A stretch of DNA of 64,000 bases from NCBI RefSeq assembly GCF_030758415.1, contig NZ_CP132334.1, forward strand, positions 186,001-250,000. The letters are read 5' to 3'. The stretch comes from Parvularcula sp. IMCC14364. Lineage in GTDB: Bacteria > Pseudomonadota > Alphaproteobacteria > Caulobacterales > Parvularculaceae. Within the stretch, counting starts at the first letter, position 1. Each line of letters begins with the position of its first letter. Made by a program: the position numbers and the translations under genes. This document shows, piece after piece, positions 37,097 through 46,881 of this stretch. The notes beneath the pieces were generated by a model. That model saw only the letters and a program-made list of their open reading frames with translations, made no database searches and had not been told where the DNA came from.

Positions 37097-38581
37097 ATGG
37101 CCAAATTTTACAAGATTGATGATATCAACCAGGTTGATCTGAGTGCATTGATCAAGATGCTGCCCGGCGCGCCGATGTGGAACCCGTTTTCCACGCAAGC
37201 GCGTTACATCGCTGCCATATTGCGTTCTTACGACACGCTGAAACGGTATGAAATCAATACGCCATTGCGGATCGCCCATTTTCTCGGTCAGGGCCTGATC
37301 GAAACAGGTTTTCTGCGCTATGCCGAGGAAAACCTGAATTACAGCGCCCGGGGACTACGCGCGACATTCCCGAGCCGCGTCACGGAAGAAGAGGCGCAGC
37401 GCCTTGCCCGAAACCCGGAAGCCATCGCGAACCATGTTTATGCGCGTGAGAGCCTTGGCAATACATCGCCCGGCGATGGCTGGAAATATCGTGGCCGTGG
37501 CTTCTTTCAGCTGACCGGCAAGGACAATTATCGTCGCTACGGCGAAATTGCCGGAATTGATCTGGTCAGCAACCCGGATATCATCAGCAAGGATCTGAAA
37601 ATTTCGGTGCAGGTCGCCGCTGCCTATTTCGCGCACGTTAATCTTGGTCAATATGCAGACCAGAACAACGCCAGAGCTGTCTCGCGCGGTGTCAATCTCG
37701 GCAACCCTAATTCAAGTCGCCATGCACATGGAGAGGAAGACCGGGTCGCCTGGACACAGCGGGTCTTGAGCCTGTTTGAAAGTCCGGATGAAATTCTGAA
37801 AGACTCTGTCGTCGAAGGTGAGAGCCTGCCGGCTGATCCGCCGCCAGGTCTGGCACCGGGCGCGGTCGGGTCTGAAGTGAAGGATATTCAGGAAAAGCTG
37901 GTCCAGCTTGGATATCCAGCAGGAACGCCCGACGGTGTTTTTGGGCGCAAGACGTCGCAGGCGCTGATTCTGTTTCAGCATGACTTTGGTCTGGAGCAGA
38001 CTGGCGTAGCGGACGATGCAACGGTTGATGCGTTGAATGAGGCTGTTGCGGACGACACGCGCGGCAATGTCGATATTTATCGTGATGCACAACGTGACCG
38101 GGAAGTGCGACGTGAAGTTGGGGCCAATGATAATATGGGCGCCGGTGGGGCCATCGCCGGGGCGGGCGGTGCCGCAGGTGTTGCCAATGAGACTGGGGCT
38201 CTTGATGAAATTATCGAGCAGGGGACCGAGATTTACAACGATATTACTGGCCGGGTGGAAGATGCAGCCGAAGACCAGGAGGCCGGGACGCAAGACCCTG
38301 ATAGCAACCAGGTTGATGAGCCACCTGTTGAAGAAATGCCAGAAGACACCCAGCCAGACGAGCCACCTCTTGAAACACCCGTAGAACCGGATGAGACCGA
38401 CGTGACAACCACAGGCACAGAGGTTCCCGCACCAATGCCTCAACAGGAGACGGTTGAGGGGGCAAAAGACTGGACGATGATTGCCATTTTCGCGATCGTC
38501 ATTCTGATCGGTTTATATATTATTTTCCGTGCACGGCGTCGACGTCAAATGGCAGAGGATATTTACCGTAACGATTTCTAG
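37097..38581 (+). CDS. GH19 lysozyme/chitinase-like enzyme with peptidoglycan-binding domain and C-terminal membrane anchor
   Basis: 494 residues. Domains in order: a GH19-type domain (residues about 30-220, with HFLGQGLIETGFLRYAEE holding the candidate catalytic Glu at about 69, and WKYRGRGFFQLTGKDNY); a PG_binding_1 domain (about 255-320, YPAGTPDGVFGRKTSQALILFQ); a Gly-rich then acidic Pro/Glu/Thr-rich linker; and a C-terminal membrane helix (MIAIFAIVILIGLYIIF) with a basic tail. The enzyme would be cytoplasmic or need an unusual export route, as no signal peptide is evident. GTG 37091 is an alternative start. Confidence 0.8.
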   Translation: MAKFYKIDDINQVDLSALIKMLPGAPMWNPFSTQARYIAAILRSYDTLKRYEINTPLRIAHFLGQGLIETGFLRYAEENLNYSARGLRATFPSRVTEEEAQRLARNPEAIANHVYARESLGNTSPGDGWKYRGRGFFQLTGKDNYRRYGEIAGIDLVSNPDIISKDLKISVQVAAAYFAHVNLGQYADQNNARAVSRGVNLGNPNSSRHAHGEEDRVAWTQRVLSLFESPDEILKDSVVEGESLPADPPPGLAPGAVGSEVKDIQEKLVQLGYPAGTPDGVFGRKTSQALILFQHDFGLEQTGVADDATVDALNEAVADDTRGNVDIYRDAQRDREVRREVGANDNMGAGGAIAGAGGAAGVANETGALDEIIEQGTEIYNDITGRVEDAAEDQEAGTQDPDSNQVDEPPVEEMPEDTQPDEPPLETPVEPDETDVTTTGTEVPAPMPQQETVEGAKDWTMIAIFAIVILIGLYIIFRARRRRQMAEDIYRNDF

Positions 38582-38654
38582 GCTTTTTTGTCAGTATGGA
38601 TTCAGGGTAAAGTACTGGTCCGTTCAATGAAGTCGTTAATGCAGATCCGGTGCA

Positions 38655-39386
38655 ATGCGTCTTGATCTTTATCTTGTTGATCATGGCTATTGTGACAGCC
38701 GTGCGCGGGCGCAGGCCGCAATCAAGGCTGGTCGTGTATTGCTGAATGGCGCTACGGCCAGGAAAGCGTCGCATACTGTCGGTCCGGGCGATCAGGTTGT
38801 CTTTGAGGGACAGGCCTTTGAATACGTCTCACGCGGTGGCCTGAAACTGGAAGCAGCGCTTAAAGGCTTTGATATTTCACCTGCAGGCAAGGTCTGCCTT
38901 GATCTTGGTGCATCAACCGGTGGGTTTACAGATGTGCTGCTGCGAGCAGGTGCTGAAAAGGTTTACGCAGTCGATGTGGGGCACGGACAATTACACCCGG
39001 AGATTGCGCAAAGCTCTCGCGTGATAAACCTTGAGCGGACTCACGTGAAGGATCTGTCGCTGGCTCATGTACCGGAGCCGATAGAGATACTTGTGTGTGA
39101 TGTCAGTTTCATCAGTCTCAGGAAAGCTCTGCCGCCAGCGATGGCTTTGTGTGCACCGCTGGCGCAACTACTGGCACTGGTCAAGCCGCAGTTTGAGGTT
39201 GGACGGGCTGAAATTGGCAAGGGTGGTATTGTCCGGCAAACACCGGAAAATACAGTTGGCACGGCCCAAAAGCTGGCGCAGTGGCTTGAGGGGCAAAGCT
39301 GGCGCGTGTTCGGCCTGACGGAAAGCCCCATCAAGGGAGGCGATGGTAATACGGAGTTTTTGATTGGCGCGACCAACCAGACATAA
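38655..39386 (+). CDS. tlyA: TlyA-family rRNA 2'-O-methyltransferase
   Basis: 243 residues. An N-terminal S4 RNA-binding domain (RAQAAIKAGRVLLNGATARK) is followed by an FtsJ-like methyltransferase with CLDLGASTGGFTDVLLRAGA as the SAM site and LVKPQFEVGR. In other bacteria TlyA methylates ribosomal RNA and affects capreomycin sensitivity. Its 3' end overlaps the next RNA methyltransferase by 23 bases. Confidence 0.87.
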   Translation: MRLDLYLVDHGYCDSRARAQAAIKAGRVLLNGATARKASHTVGPGDQVVFEGQAFEYVSRGGLKLEAALKGFDISPAGKVCLDLGASTGGFTDVLLRAGAEKVYAVDVGHGQLHPEIAQSSRVINLERTHVKDLSLAHVPEPIEILVCDVSFISLRKALPPAMALCAPLAQLLALVKPQFEVGRAEIGKGGIVRQTPENTVGTAQKLAQWLEGQSWRVFGLTESPIKGGDGNTEFLIGATNQT

Positions 39387-40674
39387 GAGAAGACACAAAA
39401 AACAGCCCCAGCCAGCAACGGTTGAAGTAACTGCTGAAATTGAGGCGCTTGGGTCAGCTGGTGATGGCGTTGCATCAGCCAATGGCAGGGCGGTGCATGT
39501 TCCCTATGTGTTGCCCGGTGAAACGGTACGGCTTTCTGTGTGCGGTTCAAAAGCTGACTTGCTTGAGGTCCTCACGCCCGCCCCTGCGCGCATTAGCCCG
39601 GTATGCGCTCATTTTGGCCCGGCGGGAGACCAGTGCGGTGGCTGTTCTCTCCAGCACCTATCCACAGATACCTATACAGACTGGAAGAAGGAAACCGTCA
39701 TGCGCGCCTTGGCGCATGTGGGGCTTGAGAAGATTGATGTGTTGGCGCCCCTCCTGTCTCCATTGCGCAGCCGGCGGCGTGCCAGTTTTTCCGTGCAGGA
39801 AACTGGAGGTGACATTCTCTGTGGTTTTCTCCAGGGGCGCTCTCACAGGCTCATTGATTTGCAGGAATGCCATATCCTTAGTCCGGCTCTTATGGCCGGG
39901 CGCGAGGAAATTATCACAATCTTGGAACCTGTCTTTCGCGAAAGGCCGGGCTTAAGGCTTTCAGCACATGTCACAGAAGCCTCCAATGGCCTTGATGTCG
40001 AGTTGACGGGTGACTTGCAGGAAGAGGATTTATCCTTGCATGAGCGCGAACAAATCCCGTTATTGTTGGAAGCAACCAGCATCACGCGCCTGACAATAAA
40101 TGGCGCACCATTCTGGCAGGGCGAACAACCAGTGGTCATATTTGCAGGCACGCGTGTGCCCTTGCCACCACGTGCCTTTCTGCAGGCGACCAAGGCTGGC
40201 GAGGCGACCTTGCAAAAGTTGGTTGGTGTAGGGATTGGCGGTGCCAGAAAAGTTGCTGACCTTTTTGCCGGTTGCGGCACTTTCACGTTCGCGGCGGTCC
40301 AGGGCGCAACAGTTCATGCGGTGGAATCAGATGAAGCGGCTATCAATGCCATCAATCAGGCCCGGCGTTTAAGTGGTCAGGCGGTTACAACGCGCGCGCG
40401 CGATCTCTTTCGCCAGCCTCTCATGCCCGCAGAGCTCAACAGGTTTGATGCTGTAGTGCTTGACCCGCCCCGTGCAGGCGCGGAGGCGCAGGCACAACAA
40501 CTGGCTGAAAGCAATGTACCGGTCGTGGTTTCTGTCTCCTGTAATCCAAAGACTTTCGCGCGCGATGCTGCAACCCTTATGGCTGGCGGATACAGGCTGT
40601 CAGAAGTCCAGCCGGTGGACCAGTTCATGTTTTCACCCCATATTGAAGTTGTCGGCATTTTCACGAGAGAATAG
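39364..40674 (+). CDS. TrmA/RlmD-type 23S rRNA or tRNA (uracil-5-)-methyltransferase
   Basis: 436 residues. A basic N-terminus and TRAM-like domain are followed by the iron-sulfur segment CAHFGPAGDQCGGCSLQHL, SAM motif VADLFAGCGTFTFAAVQG and the catalytic Cys motif VSVSCNPKTFARDAATL. This organisation is that of RlmC/RlmD/TrmA enzymes making m5U; the exact target is not resolved. The start appears to be TTG 39364 inside the tlyA 3' end, with a GGAG about 5 bases upstream; there is no suitable ATG. Confidence 0.82.
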   Translation: MARPTRHKRRHKKQPQPATVEVTAEIEALGSAGDGVASANGRAVHVPYVLPGETVRLSVCGSKADLLEVLTPAPARISPVCAHFGPAGDQCGGCSLQHLSTDTYTDWKKETVMRALAHVGLEKIDVLAPLLSPLRSRRRASFSVQETGGDILCGFLQGRSHRLIDLQECHILSPALMAGREEIITILEPVFRERPGLRLSAHVTEASNGLDVELTGDLQEEDLSLHEREQIPLLLEATSITRLTINGAPFWQGEQPVVIFAGTRVPLPPRAFLQATKAGEATLQKLVGVGIGGARKVADLFAGCGTFTFAAVQGATVHAVESDEAAINAINQARRLSGQAVTTRARDLFRQPLMPAELNRFDAVVLDPPRAGAEAQAQQLAESNVPVVVSVSCNPKTFARDAATLMAGGYRLSEVQPVDQFMFSPHIEVVGIFTRE

Positions 40675-40676
40675 AC

Positions 40677-41774
40677 ATGGCTAACCCACTGTCAGCAAAC
40701 CCGTTTACATTTGGTGCGCGCCGCGCGCTCTATGGTGCCTCCCAGCTTGCGCGGATTGGTTATTACACAGCACATTATATGGCGGGGAGACATGTCATCG
40801 GTCCCGTCACCAGTCCTGGCAATGCACCGGCCCCCAGCCGCTTTGGTAATTATGATCAAGCCGCGCTGGTCAGTGCCTTCCGTAAACTGTTTCGGGATGA
40901 GTGGTGCCGGATTGAGGCGGGCATTTACAAGGTGCCGCACGATCTGCGACGTATGCCGCAATTGCCAGAACTTTTTTCTGGCAGTCGCCAGTATATGCGT
41001 GAAGCGCGGGAAGTATCTGCCCGCGCGCATCGGCGTGGCCATTCAGAAGTGATGGATGAGGAAACGCGCAAAAAATACCCGCGTTATTATCTGCAGAATT
41101 TTCACTTCCAGAGTGATGGCTGGCTGTCTGAGGAGTCAGCGCAGGTTTATGACATGCAGGTGGAAACCCTGTTCACCGGTGCTGCAGATGCCATGCGTCG
41201 TCAGGCTTTGCCATCTATCCGCGATGAACTGGTGCGCTTGCGAGCGGCTGGGCAACCGGACAGCGAAACGGTCTTTCTCGACCTTGCCTGTGGAACTGGC
41301 CGGTTACTGTCTCATGTGAAGGATAATTTCACAGAAATGCCTGCGGTTGCTATTGATCTTTCCCCAGACTATCTGGCTCAGGCAAGAAAAACCTGCCGGG
41401 ATTGGTCAGGCATTACATATATGGAGGGGCAAGCCGAGAGTATTCCGTTGGCGGATAACAGTGTCGATATTCTGACAACCGTTTATCTCTTCCATGAACT
41501 GCCACCGAAAATTCGCCGTCTAGTTGCCGCTGAAATAGCGCGCGTCTTAAAGCCTGGGGGTCTCTACCTGCATCTTGATACCATCCAGTATGGAGACTTT
41601 GAGGGGGTAGATGTGCTGCTTGAGAATTTCCCCCGCGCATTCCATGAGCCGTACTATGACAGTTATTGTAGCGAAGATTTGGACGCTCTTTTCGGCAGTG
41701 CGAGTCTCAGGGCTGATGGGAAAAGTCAGGGATTTTTGACGAAATCATCCGGATACAGGAAAGGTAATTCTTAG
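40677..41774 (+). CDS. Class I SAM-dependent methyltransferase
   Basis: 365 residues. The N-terminal 190 residues have no recognised domain (PRYYLQNFHFQSDGWLSEESA is the most distinctive part). The C-terminal half is a Methyltransf_11-type domain with FLDLACGTGRLLSHV, AIDLSPDYLAQA and ARVLKPGGLYLHLD. Substrate unknown. It starts 2 bases after the RlmD-like stop, so the two are co-transcribed. Confidence 0.75.
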   Translation: MANPLSANPFTFGARRALYGASQLARIGYYTAHYMAGRHVIGPVTSPGNAPAPSRFGNYDQAALVSAFRKLFRDEWCRIEAGIYKVPHDLRRMPQLPELFSGSRQYMREAREVSARAHRRGHSEVMDEETRKKYPRYYLQNFHFQSDGWLSEESAQVYDMQVETLFTGAADAMRRQALPSIRDELVRLRAAGQPDSETVFLDLACGTGRLLSHVKDNFTEMPAVAIDLSPDYLAQARKTCRDWSGITYMEGQAESIPLADNSVDILTTVYLFHELPPKIRRLVAAEIARVLKPGGLYLHLDTIQYGDFEGVDVLLENFPRAFHEPYYDSYCSEDLDALFGSASLRADGKSQGFLTKSSGYRKGNS

Positions 41775-41801
41775 ATGGTAAAGTTGCTCACTGTATCTGG
41801 C

Positions 41802-43421
41802 TTAGAGCAACCCTTCCAGCATCTCTATTCTGTCAGCTTCATGGGCTGGCTTGTCCCAGCGTAGGCGACTGATGCGGGGAAATCGCATGGCCACACCTGA
41901 TTTATGGCGCGTTGACCGGTTGAGGCCTTCGAACGCGACTTCCAGAACCAGTCCGTCATCTGGTCCCATTTTAACAGCACGCACCGGACCAAACCGATCA
42001 ACTGTGTTGTCACGGACGAATTTGTCAATGCGTTTTAATTCGTCATCTGTGAACCCGGAATAGGCTTTGCCAACAGGCACCAGTTCATCACCGTCTTCTC
42101 CCTGCCGCCAGACACCAAACGTGTAATCGGAATAGAAGCTGGAGCGCTTGCCATGCCCACGCTGGGCATACATCAATACAGTATCGACAAGAAACGGCTC
42201 CCGTTTCCATTTCCACCATTCGCCCTTGGGTCGACCAGGCACATAAGGCGCAGAGCGTTTCTTCAGCATAAGGCCTTCAATGGCAGCAAGCGGGGGTTCA
42301 GCCCGCAGTTTTGCCAACTGTTCCCAATCCGTCACATCTACCTGCTCAGACAAATCCAGACGTATCCCGTTTTCAGGGGTTGGACGGGTGGATATATCAG
42401 CCAGCAACGCTTCCAGTCTGGTTCGCCGCGCCGCGAAAGCCTGTGGGCGCAGGTCTTCTCCGTCCAGCCATAAAAGATCATAGGCGCGGATGAATGCCGG
42501 GTGGCTTGCCAGCAGTTTTTTGGTCACAGTCTTGCGGTTAAGGCGTTGTTGCAGGTCATTGAACGGGCGAACCTGAAAACCATCTGCTTCAGGATCAAAA
42601 ACCAGTAATTCTCCGTCTATTGCAGCATCGACGTTCATCGCCTCAAGAATATCCGGAAAAGCGCCGGAAATATCATCGCCGGTGCGCGAGTAAAGCCGTT
42701 TGACCCCGGCTTCGCTCACAGCCTGCACACGAATACCATCCCATTTCCATTCGGCCACGTGGGTGGTCAGGTCAATGCGCGCCTTGTCTTTTTCCTCAAC
42801 GGGATGTGCCAGCATGACCGGACGAAAGGGTGCTTTCATCGCGTTTACCGGTTTATCTGTTTTGCCTTCAAGCCATGAAAATAAATCTGTATAAGGTGCT
42901 TCGAGTCCGTGCCAGAGCTCTTCTATTTCCTGGATTGGTTTATCTCCAAAGGCCGCCAGCGCCTGTTTCACCAGCCGCGAGGCCACACCAATGCGCAATC
43001 CGCCGGTGATCAACTTGATAAGCGCCCAGCGCCCGGACGGGTCCAGGGCATTCAGCCATCCTTCAACGAGTTTGGGCGCATCAGTCCGCTTTGCAGTCGC
43101 AAGAGCCTCAACCACTTCGGACAGACCAGGCAGATAGTTTGTGCCGTGTTGAGCAGGCCAGACCAGTGAGACCGTCTCCGCGAGATCGCCCACATAATCA
43201 TAGGACAGATCGAACAGTTGCGCATCCATACGTTCATAAATCAGCTCCCGCAACATGGCCGGTTTGAAACTCTTTATCTCGATGTCCCGCGTTATTGCTG
43301 CCACGGCCCACCCCCGTTCGGGGTCGGGTACATTTCTGAAATACGCTGTCAGTAGGCGTAATTTTCCGTTGCGCGACGGCGTCAGGATCAACTGGTCAAG
43401 TAGAGCCGCGAATTTATTCAT
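41802..43421 (-). CDS. ATP-dependent DNA ligase (exonuclease-associated type)
   Basis: 539 residues. An N-terminal DNA-binding domain is followed by the nucleotidyltransferase domain with the adenylation motif EWKWDGIRVQ (Lys about 226), AIDGELLVFDP and IEGLMLKKRSAPYVPGRPKGEWWKWKRE. An OB-fold follows. ATG 43421 is chosen over an in-frame ATG at 43433 by match to the usual MNKFAALLDQL start. The start overlaps the end of the MBL-fold exonuclease gene, the standard pairing of this ligase type with a DNA repair or processing system. Confidence 0.88.
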   Translation of the reverse strand: MNKFAALLDQLILTPSRNGKLRLLTAYFRNVPDPERGWAVAAITRDIEIKSFKPAMLRELIYERMDAQLFDLSYDYVGDLAETVSLVWPAQHGTNYLPGLSEVVEALATAKRTDAPKLVEGWLNALDPSGRWALIKLITGGLRIGVASRLVKQALAAFGDKPIQEIEELWHGLEAPYTDLFSWLEGKTDKPVNAMKAPFRPVMLAHPVEEKDKARIDLTTHVAEWKWDGIRVQAVSEAGVKRLYSRTGDDISGAFPDILEAMNVDAAIDGELLVFDPEADGFQVRPFNDLQQRLNRKTVTKKLLASHPAFIRAYDLLWLDGEDLRPQAFAARRTRLEALLADISTRPTPENGIRLDLSEQVDVTDWEQLAKLRAEPPLAAIEGLMLKKRSAPYVPGRPKGEWWKWKREPFLVDTVLMYAQRGHGKRSSFYSDYTFGVWRQGEDGDELVPVGKAYSGFTDDELKRIDKFVRDNTVDRFGPVRAVKMGPDDGLVLEVAFEGLNRSTRHKSGVAMRFPRISRLRWDKPAHEADRIEMLEGLL

Positions 43422-44442
43422 TTTCGTCCTCATACCCGACCAGCGACAGGGGCTGTGCTTTTAGTCCTTCCAGTTCAGCCCATCTCACCAGTGCTTCCTC
43501 ACGACCATGTGTGACCCACAATTCCTCCGGTCCCACTTCTTTTATGGTTTTCGTCAATTCTTCCCAGTCTGCATGGTCCGAGATGATCAGCGGTAATTCG
43601 ACGCCGCGTTGCTTGGCTCGTTGGCGCACGCGCATCCAGCCAGAAGCAAAGCAGGCAACAGGAGACGGGAAGCGCTGTGACCATTTGTCATTCATGGCTG
43701 AGGGAGGACACACAATGATCTTGCCGGCAAAATCCTGTTTGTCCCCGCCAGCACGTCCATTTTCGCGAATGGTGGCCGGGCGCAGTTCGCCCAGATGAAC
43801 GTCAAATTCCTGATACAGATCACACAGCTTTTGCATTGCGCCGTGAATGAAGATTGGTTTTTCATACCCCATCAGGCGCAGTAATGCGATAATTCGTTGC
43901 GCCTTACCAAGAGAGTAAGCACCGACCAGATGTGCCCTGTCCGGATTGCGCTCTACTGACGTCAGCAGTTTCGCAATTTCGTCACGCGTGTGCGGATGTT
44001 GAAATACAGGCAGGCCAAAAGTGGCCTCACTGATAAAAACGTGGCATGGCACAACCTCAAAAGGTACGCATGTCGGGTCTTCCCGGCGCTTGTAATCCCC
44101 GGTGCAGACTATTTTGAGCCCCCGATAATCCACAACGACTTGTGCAGACCCAAGAACATGCCCGGCAGGTGCGAAGCTGATCTGTACACCACGATGGTTT
44201 ATACGATCATGATAGCCAAGTGCTTGCGTCTGACCAGTGAAGTCTTCGCCATATCGCGATGCCATGATCGCTATCGTCTCCGGTGTTGCGAGCACAGAAC
44301 CATGTCCTGCCCGGGCATGGTCCGCATGACCATGAGTGATGACGGCGCGATCAACGGCACGTACCGGATCAATATAAAAATCGCCCGGCGGGCAGTAAAG
44401 ACCGGCAGGCGTCGGGCGCAGAAGATCGGCAGGTTTGATCAT
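43414..44442 (-). CDS. Ligase-associated MBL-fold DNA exonuclease
   Basis: 342 residues. Metallo-beta-lactamase fold with THGHADHARAGHG (metal-binding HxHxDH), GHVLGSAQVVVDYRG, CTGDYKRREDP and a C-terminal beta-CASP-like part with ISDHADWEEL. Matches the exonuclease that accompanies bacterial ATP-dependent ligases and often a Lhr-type helicase; no helicase gene lies in this window. Overlaps the ligase start by 8 bases. Confidence 0.87.
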   Translation of the reverse strand: MIKPADLLRPTPAGLYCPPGDFYIDPVRAVDRAVITHGHADHARAGHGSVLATPETIAIMASRYGEDFTGQTQALGYHDRINHRGVQISFAPAGHVLGSAQVVVDYRGLKIVCTGDYKRREDPTCVPFEVVPCHVFISEATFGLPVFQHPHTRDEIAKLLTSVERNPDRAHLVGAYSLGKAQRIIALLRLMGYEKPIFIHGAMQKLCDLYQEFDVHLGELRPATIRENGRAGGDKQDFAGKIIVCPPSAMNDKWSQRFPSPVACFASGWMRVRQRAKQRGVELPLIISDHADWEELTKTIKEVGPEELWVTHGREEALVRWAELEGLKAQPLSLVGYEDENE

Positions 44443-44488
44443 CTGCAGAATATACTGTTTTTACCGAAACGGACAACGCCTGCCCTGT

Positions 44489-44516
44489 TGTGCAGAGCAG
44501 GCGCTGATCATGATTC
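44489..44516 (-). terminator. Possible terminator stem-loop after ahcY
   Basis: Minus-strand CGCCTGCTCTG pairs with CAGGGCAGGCG (one T-G wobble) around a 5-base loop. It has no T run directly after it, so it may instead be a transcript-stabilising stem. Confidence 0.4.
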
Positions 44517-44539
44517 AGTGCTGAAACCGCAGTATGGTA

Positions 44540-45937
44540 TTAGTAGCGGTAATGGTCAGATTTGTAAGGGCCGTTCACCGGCACGCCGATATAATCAGCC
44601 TGCTCGTCAGTCAGTTTTGAAAGTTGTGCGCCAACTTTTTCAAGATGCAGAGCCGCAACCTTTTCGTCCAGATGCTTCGGCAGCACATAAACCTTGTTGT
44701 CGTACTTCTCACCTTTAGTGAAAAGTTCGATCTGTGCCAGCGTCTGGTTGGTGAAAGAAGCGGACATCACAAAAGACGGGTGACCTGTGGCATTGCCAAG
44801 GTTCAGCAGCCGGCCTTCTGACAGCAGCAGCATCCTTTTGCCGTCCGGGAAGGTAATCATATCCACCTGATCCTTGATGTTGGACCATTTGAAATTCTTC
44901 AAGCCTTCTACCTGAATTTCGTTGTCGAAATGGCCGATATTGCCAACAATGGCCATGTCTTTCAGGTCGCGCATATGATCGACTGTGAGAATGTCCTTGT
45001 TGCCTGTGGCAGTCACAACAATGTCTGCACGCGGAATGCCAGCATCCATGGTCACAACTTCATAACCATCCATTGCTGCCTGCAAAGCGCAGATAGGATC
45101 AATTTCGGTGACCATGACGCGCGCGCCAGCGCCCCGAAGGGACTCGGCGGAACCTTTGCCCACATCACCATAACCAGCCACAAGTGCCAGCTTGCCAGCC
45201 ATCATCACATCAGTAGCCCGGCGAATGCCGTCCGTGAGGCTTTCCCGGCAGCCATATTTGTTGTCGAACTTTGACTTGGTCACGCTGTCATTGACGTTGA
45301 TAGCCGGGAAGGGCAGGTCGCCACGCTTCTCGCGTTGATAAAGACGCAGCACACCAGTCGTAGTCTCTTCTGTCACGCCCTTGATGGAAGCGCGTACCCG
45401 GGAATAGAAATCAGGGTCTTTTGCCAGGCGTTTTTTGATCGTGTTGAACAGGGCCGTCTCTTCTTCGTTTGACGGTTTATCAAGCACAGATGGGTCTTTT
45501 TCAGCTTCTGCACCGAGCAATATCAGCAGGGTCGCATCGCCGCCATCATCAAGGATCATGTTGGCAAGAGAGCCGTCCGGCCATTCCCACAGGCGGTCAG
45601 CATACGCCCAATATTCCTCCAGTGTTTCGCCTTTGGTGGCAAAAACAGGTGTGCCACTGGCGGCAATGGCTGCAGCTGCATGATCCTGTGTGGAGTAAAT
45701 GTTGCAGCTCGCCCAGCGCACTTCTGCGCCCAGTGCTTCCAGCGTCTGGATCAACACGGCGGTCTGAATTGTCATGTGAAGTGAACCGGCAATACGGGCA
45801 CCTTTCAGCGGTTGGGCTTTCCCGTATTCTTCGCGGGTGGCCATAAGGCCAGGCATTTCTGTTTCAGCGATTTCAATTTCCTTATTGCCGAAATCAGCCA
45901 GGGAGATGTCTTTGACGACGTAATCTTGCGTGCTCAT
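44540..45937 (-). CDS. ahcY: Adenosylhomocysteinase (SAH hydrolase)
   Basis: 465 residues. Converts S-adenosylhomocysteine to homocysteine and adenosine and keeps methylation reactions running. The motifs are clear: [15 protein letters not shown], the [19 protein letters not shown] substrate region, and the NAD site [20 protein letters not shown]. It ends in the KSDHYRY C-terminal motif. ATG 45937 gives the usual alphaproteobacterial N-terminus; an ATG at 45958 is in frame. A palindrome about 65 bases upstream may be an operator. Confidence 0.95.
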   Translation of the reverse strand: MSTQDYVVKDISLADFGNKEIEIAETEMPGLMATREEYGKAQPLKGARIAGSLHMTIQTAVLIQTLEALGAEVRWASCNIYSTQDHAAAAIAASGTPVFATKGETLEEYWAYADRLWEWPDGSLANMILDDGGDATLLILLGAEAEKDPSVLDKPSNEEETALFNTIKKRLAKDPDFYSRVRASIKGVTEETTTGVLRLYQREKRGDLPFPAINVNDSVTKSKFDNKYGCRESLTDGIRRATDVMMAGKLALVAGYGDVGKGSAESLRGAGARVMVTEIDPICALQAAMDGYEVVTMDAGIPRADIVVTATGNKDILTVDHMRDLKDMAIVGNIGHFDNEIQVEGLKNFKWSNIKDQVDMITFPDGKRMLLLSEGRLLNLGNATGHPSFVMSASFTNQTLAQIELFTKGEKYDNKVYVLPKHLDEKVAALHLEKVGAQLSKLTDEQADYIGVPVNGPYKSDHYRY

Positions 45938-46002
45938 CAGGGGCAGCCTTTCCTTCAAATCTTCTGGCGCGATTTAGACCAGCTATGCGGGAAAGGCAAG
46001 AT

Positions 46003-46024
46003 CATATAAAGATTTCCTTATATG
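46003..46024. promoter_or_regulatory. Palindromic operator candidate upstream of ahcY
   Basis: CATATAA and TTATATG form perfect 7-base arms around AGATTTCC; 8 of 9 positions pair if the arms are extended by two. The position (66-87 bases before the ahcY start) fits an operator. From memory, SAH-responsive ArsR-family (SahR) regulators in Proteobacteria bind AT-rich palindromes upstream of methionine-cycle genes; that link is an inference. Confidence 0.5.
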
Positions 46025-46087
46025 ACGGAAATTGTGTGTAGTTGTGTTCTCGATCATGCAGCAGAAAATACAGGCGCTTGAGAAGAC

Positions 46088-46880
46088 TTATCGGTTTGTG
46101 CCAGCATTTTTCTGCGCTTGTGGCCTGGCGATCCAGTCCAGGGCCGGGTTTGCCCCCCGGTTGATGCGCTCATCCAGGTCCTCAACAGACCCGGCCGCAA
46201 AGAACAGGTGACCTTGAGCGAGGTCACATCCCAGGTGGCGCAAGGTCTCATATTGAGCGAATGTTTCGATACCTTCAGCTGTGACCTTCAGCCCCATACC
46301 CTTGCACAATCCCAGAAGGGAGCGGACGATCGCGGCGTCTTTGGGGTCATTGTTCAGCTCACGCACGAATGATTTGTCTATTTTTATGCCGGAAATAGGC
46401 AACATCTTCAGGTGTGTGAGGGAAGAGTAACCGGTGCCGAAGTCATCCATCACAATCGGCACATTAAGCTCTGCGATACGATCAATAGCCCGCAAGGCCT
46501 GATCGCTGCCGCGTTCCAGCACTGACTGCTCCGTGATCTCGACCTGCAGCTGATGCGGCTTGAAAGCGCCATTGCGAATGATGTTTTCAAGGCATATTAC
46601 CGGCTTTGCTGAGCGTAACTCCAGGGGACTGAAGTTGATGGAAATTTTCTCGAGATCAGGTAGTGCGGCAAAAAGGGCCTTGCCCTGCGTTTCCAGCGCA
46701 TCGAACAGCGCTTGGGTCAATTGATCAGACAGGCCTGCGGTGGCGGAAACAGACATGATGTCTTCGGCATTGGCATGGCCGCCGCCGCCTTTCACACGGA
46801 TCAATGCTTCTGCGCCGGTCACTTTATTCGTTCGTGTATCTATGATTGGCTGGAAATGGTAGCCGACACCCCCTTCCTCT
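46088..46880 (-). pseudogene. EAL-domain (cyclic di-GMP phosphodiesterase) gene, 5' end lost at IS
   Basis: The open frame runs from the IS boundary to a stop at 46088. It encodes a nearly complete EAL domain: YHFQPIIDTRTNKVTGAEALIR, QVEITEQS, VMDDFGTGYSSLTHLK, IKIDKSFVREL and AEGIETFAQ. The catalytic EAL, DDFGTGYSS and ExxE-type residues remain, but the start codon and any sensor or GGDEF region are missing. Beyond the IS the sequence is the YcaO gene, not the missing EAL part, so DNA was lost or rearranged. A GTG at 46822 cannot give the full domain. Confidence 0.8.
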
Positions 46881-46881
46881 A

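Noticed and set aside
45938-46080. SAH or SAM riboswitch upstream of ahcY
   Set aside because: I could not find the conserved core of these riboswitches; the simple AT-rich palindrome suits a protein operator better.
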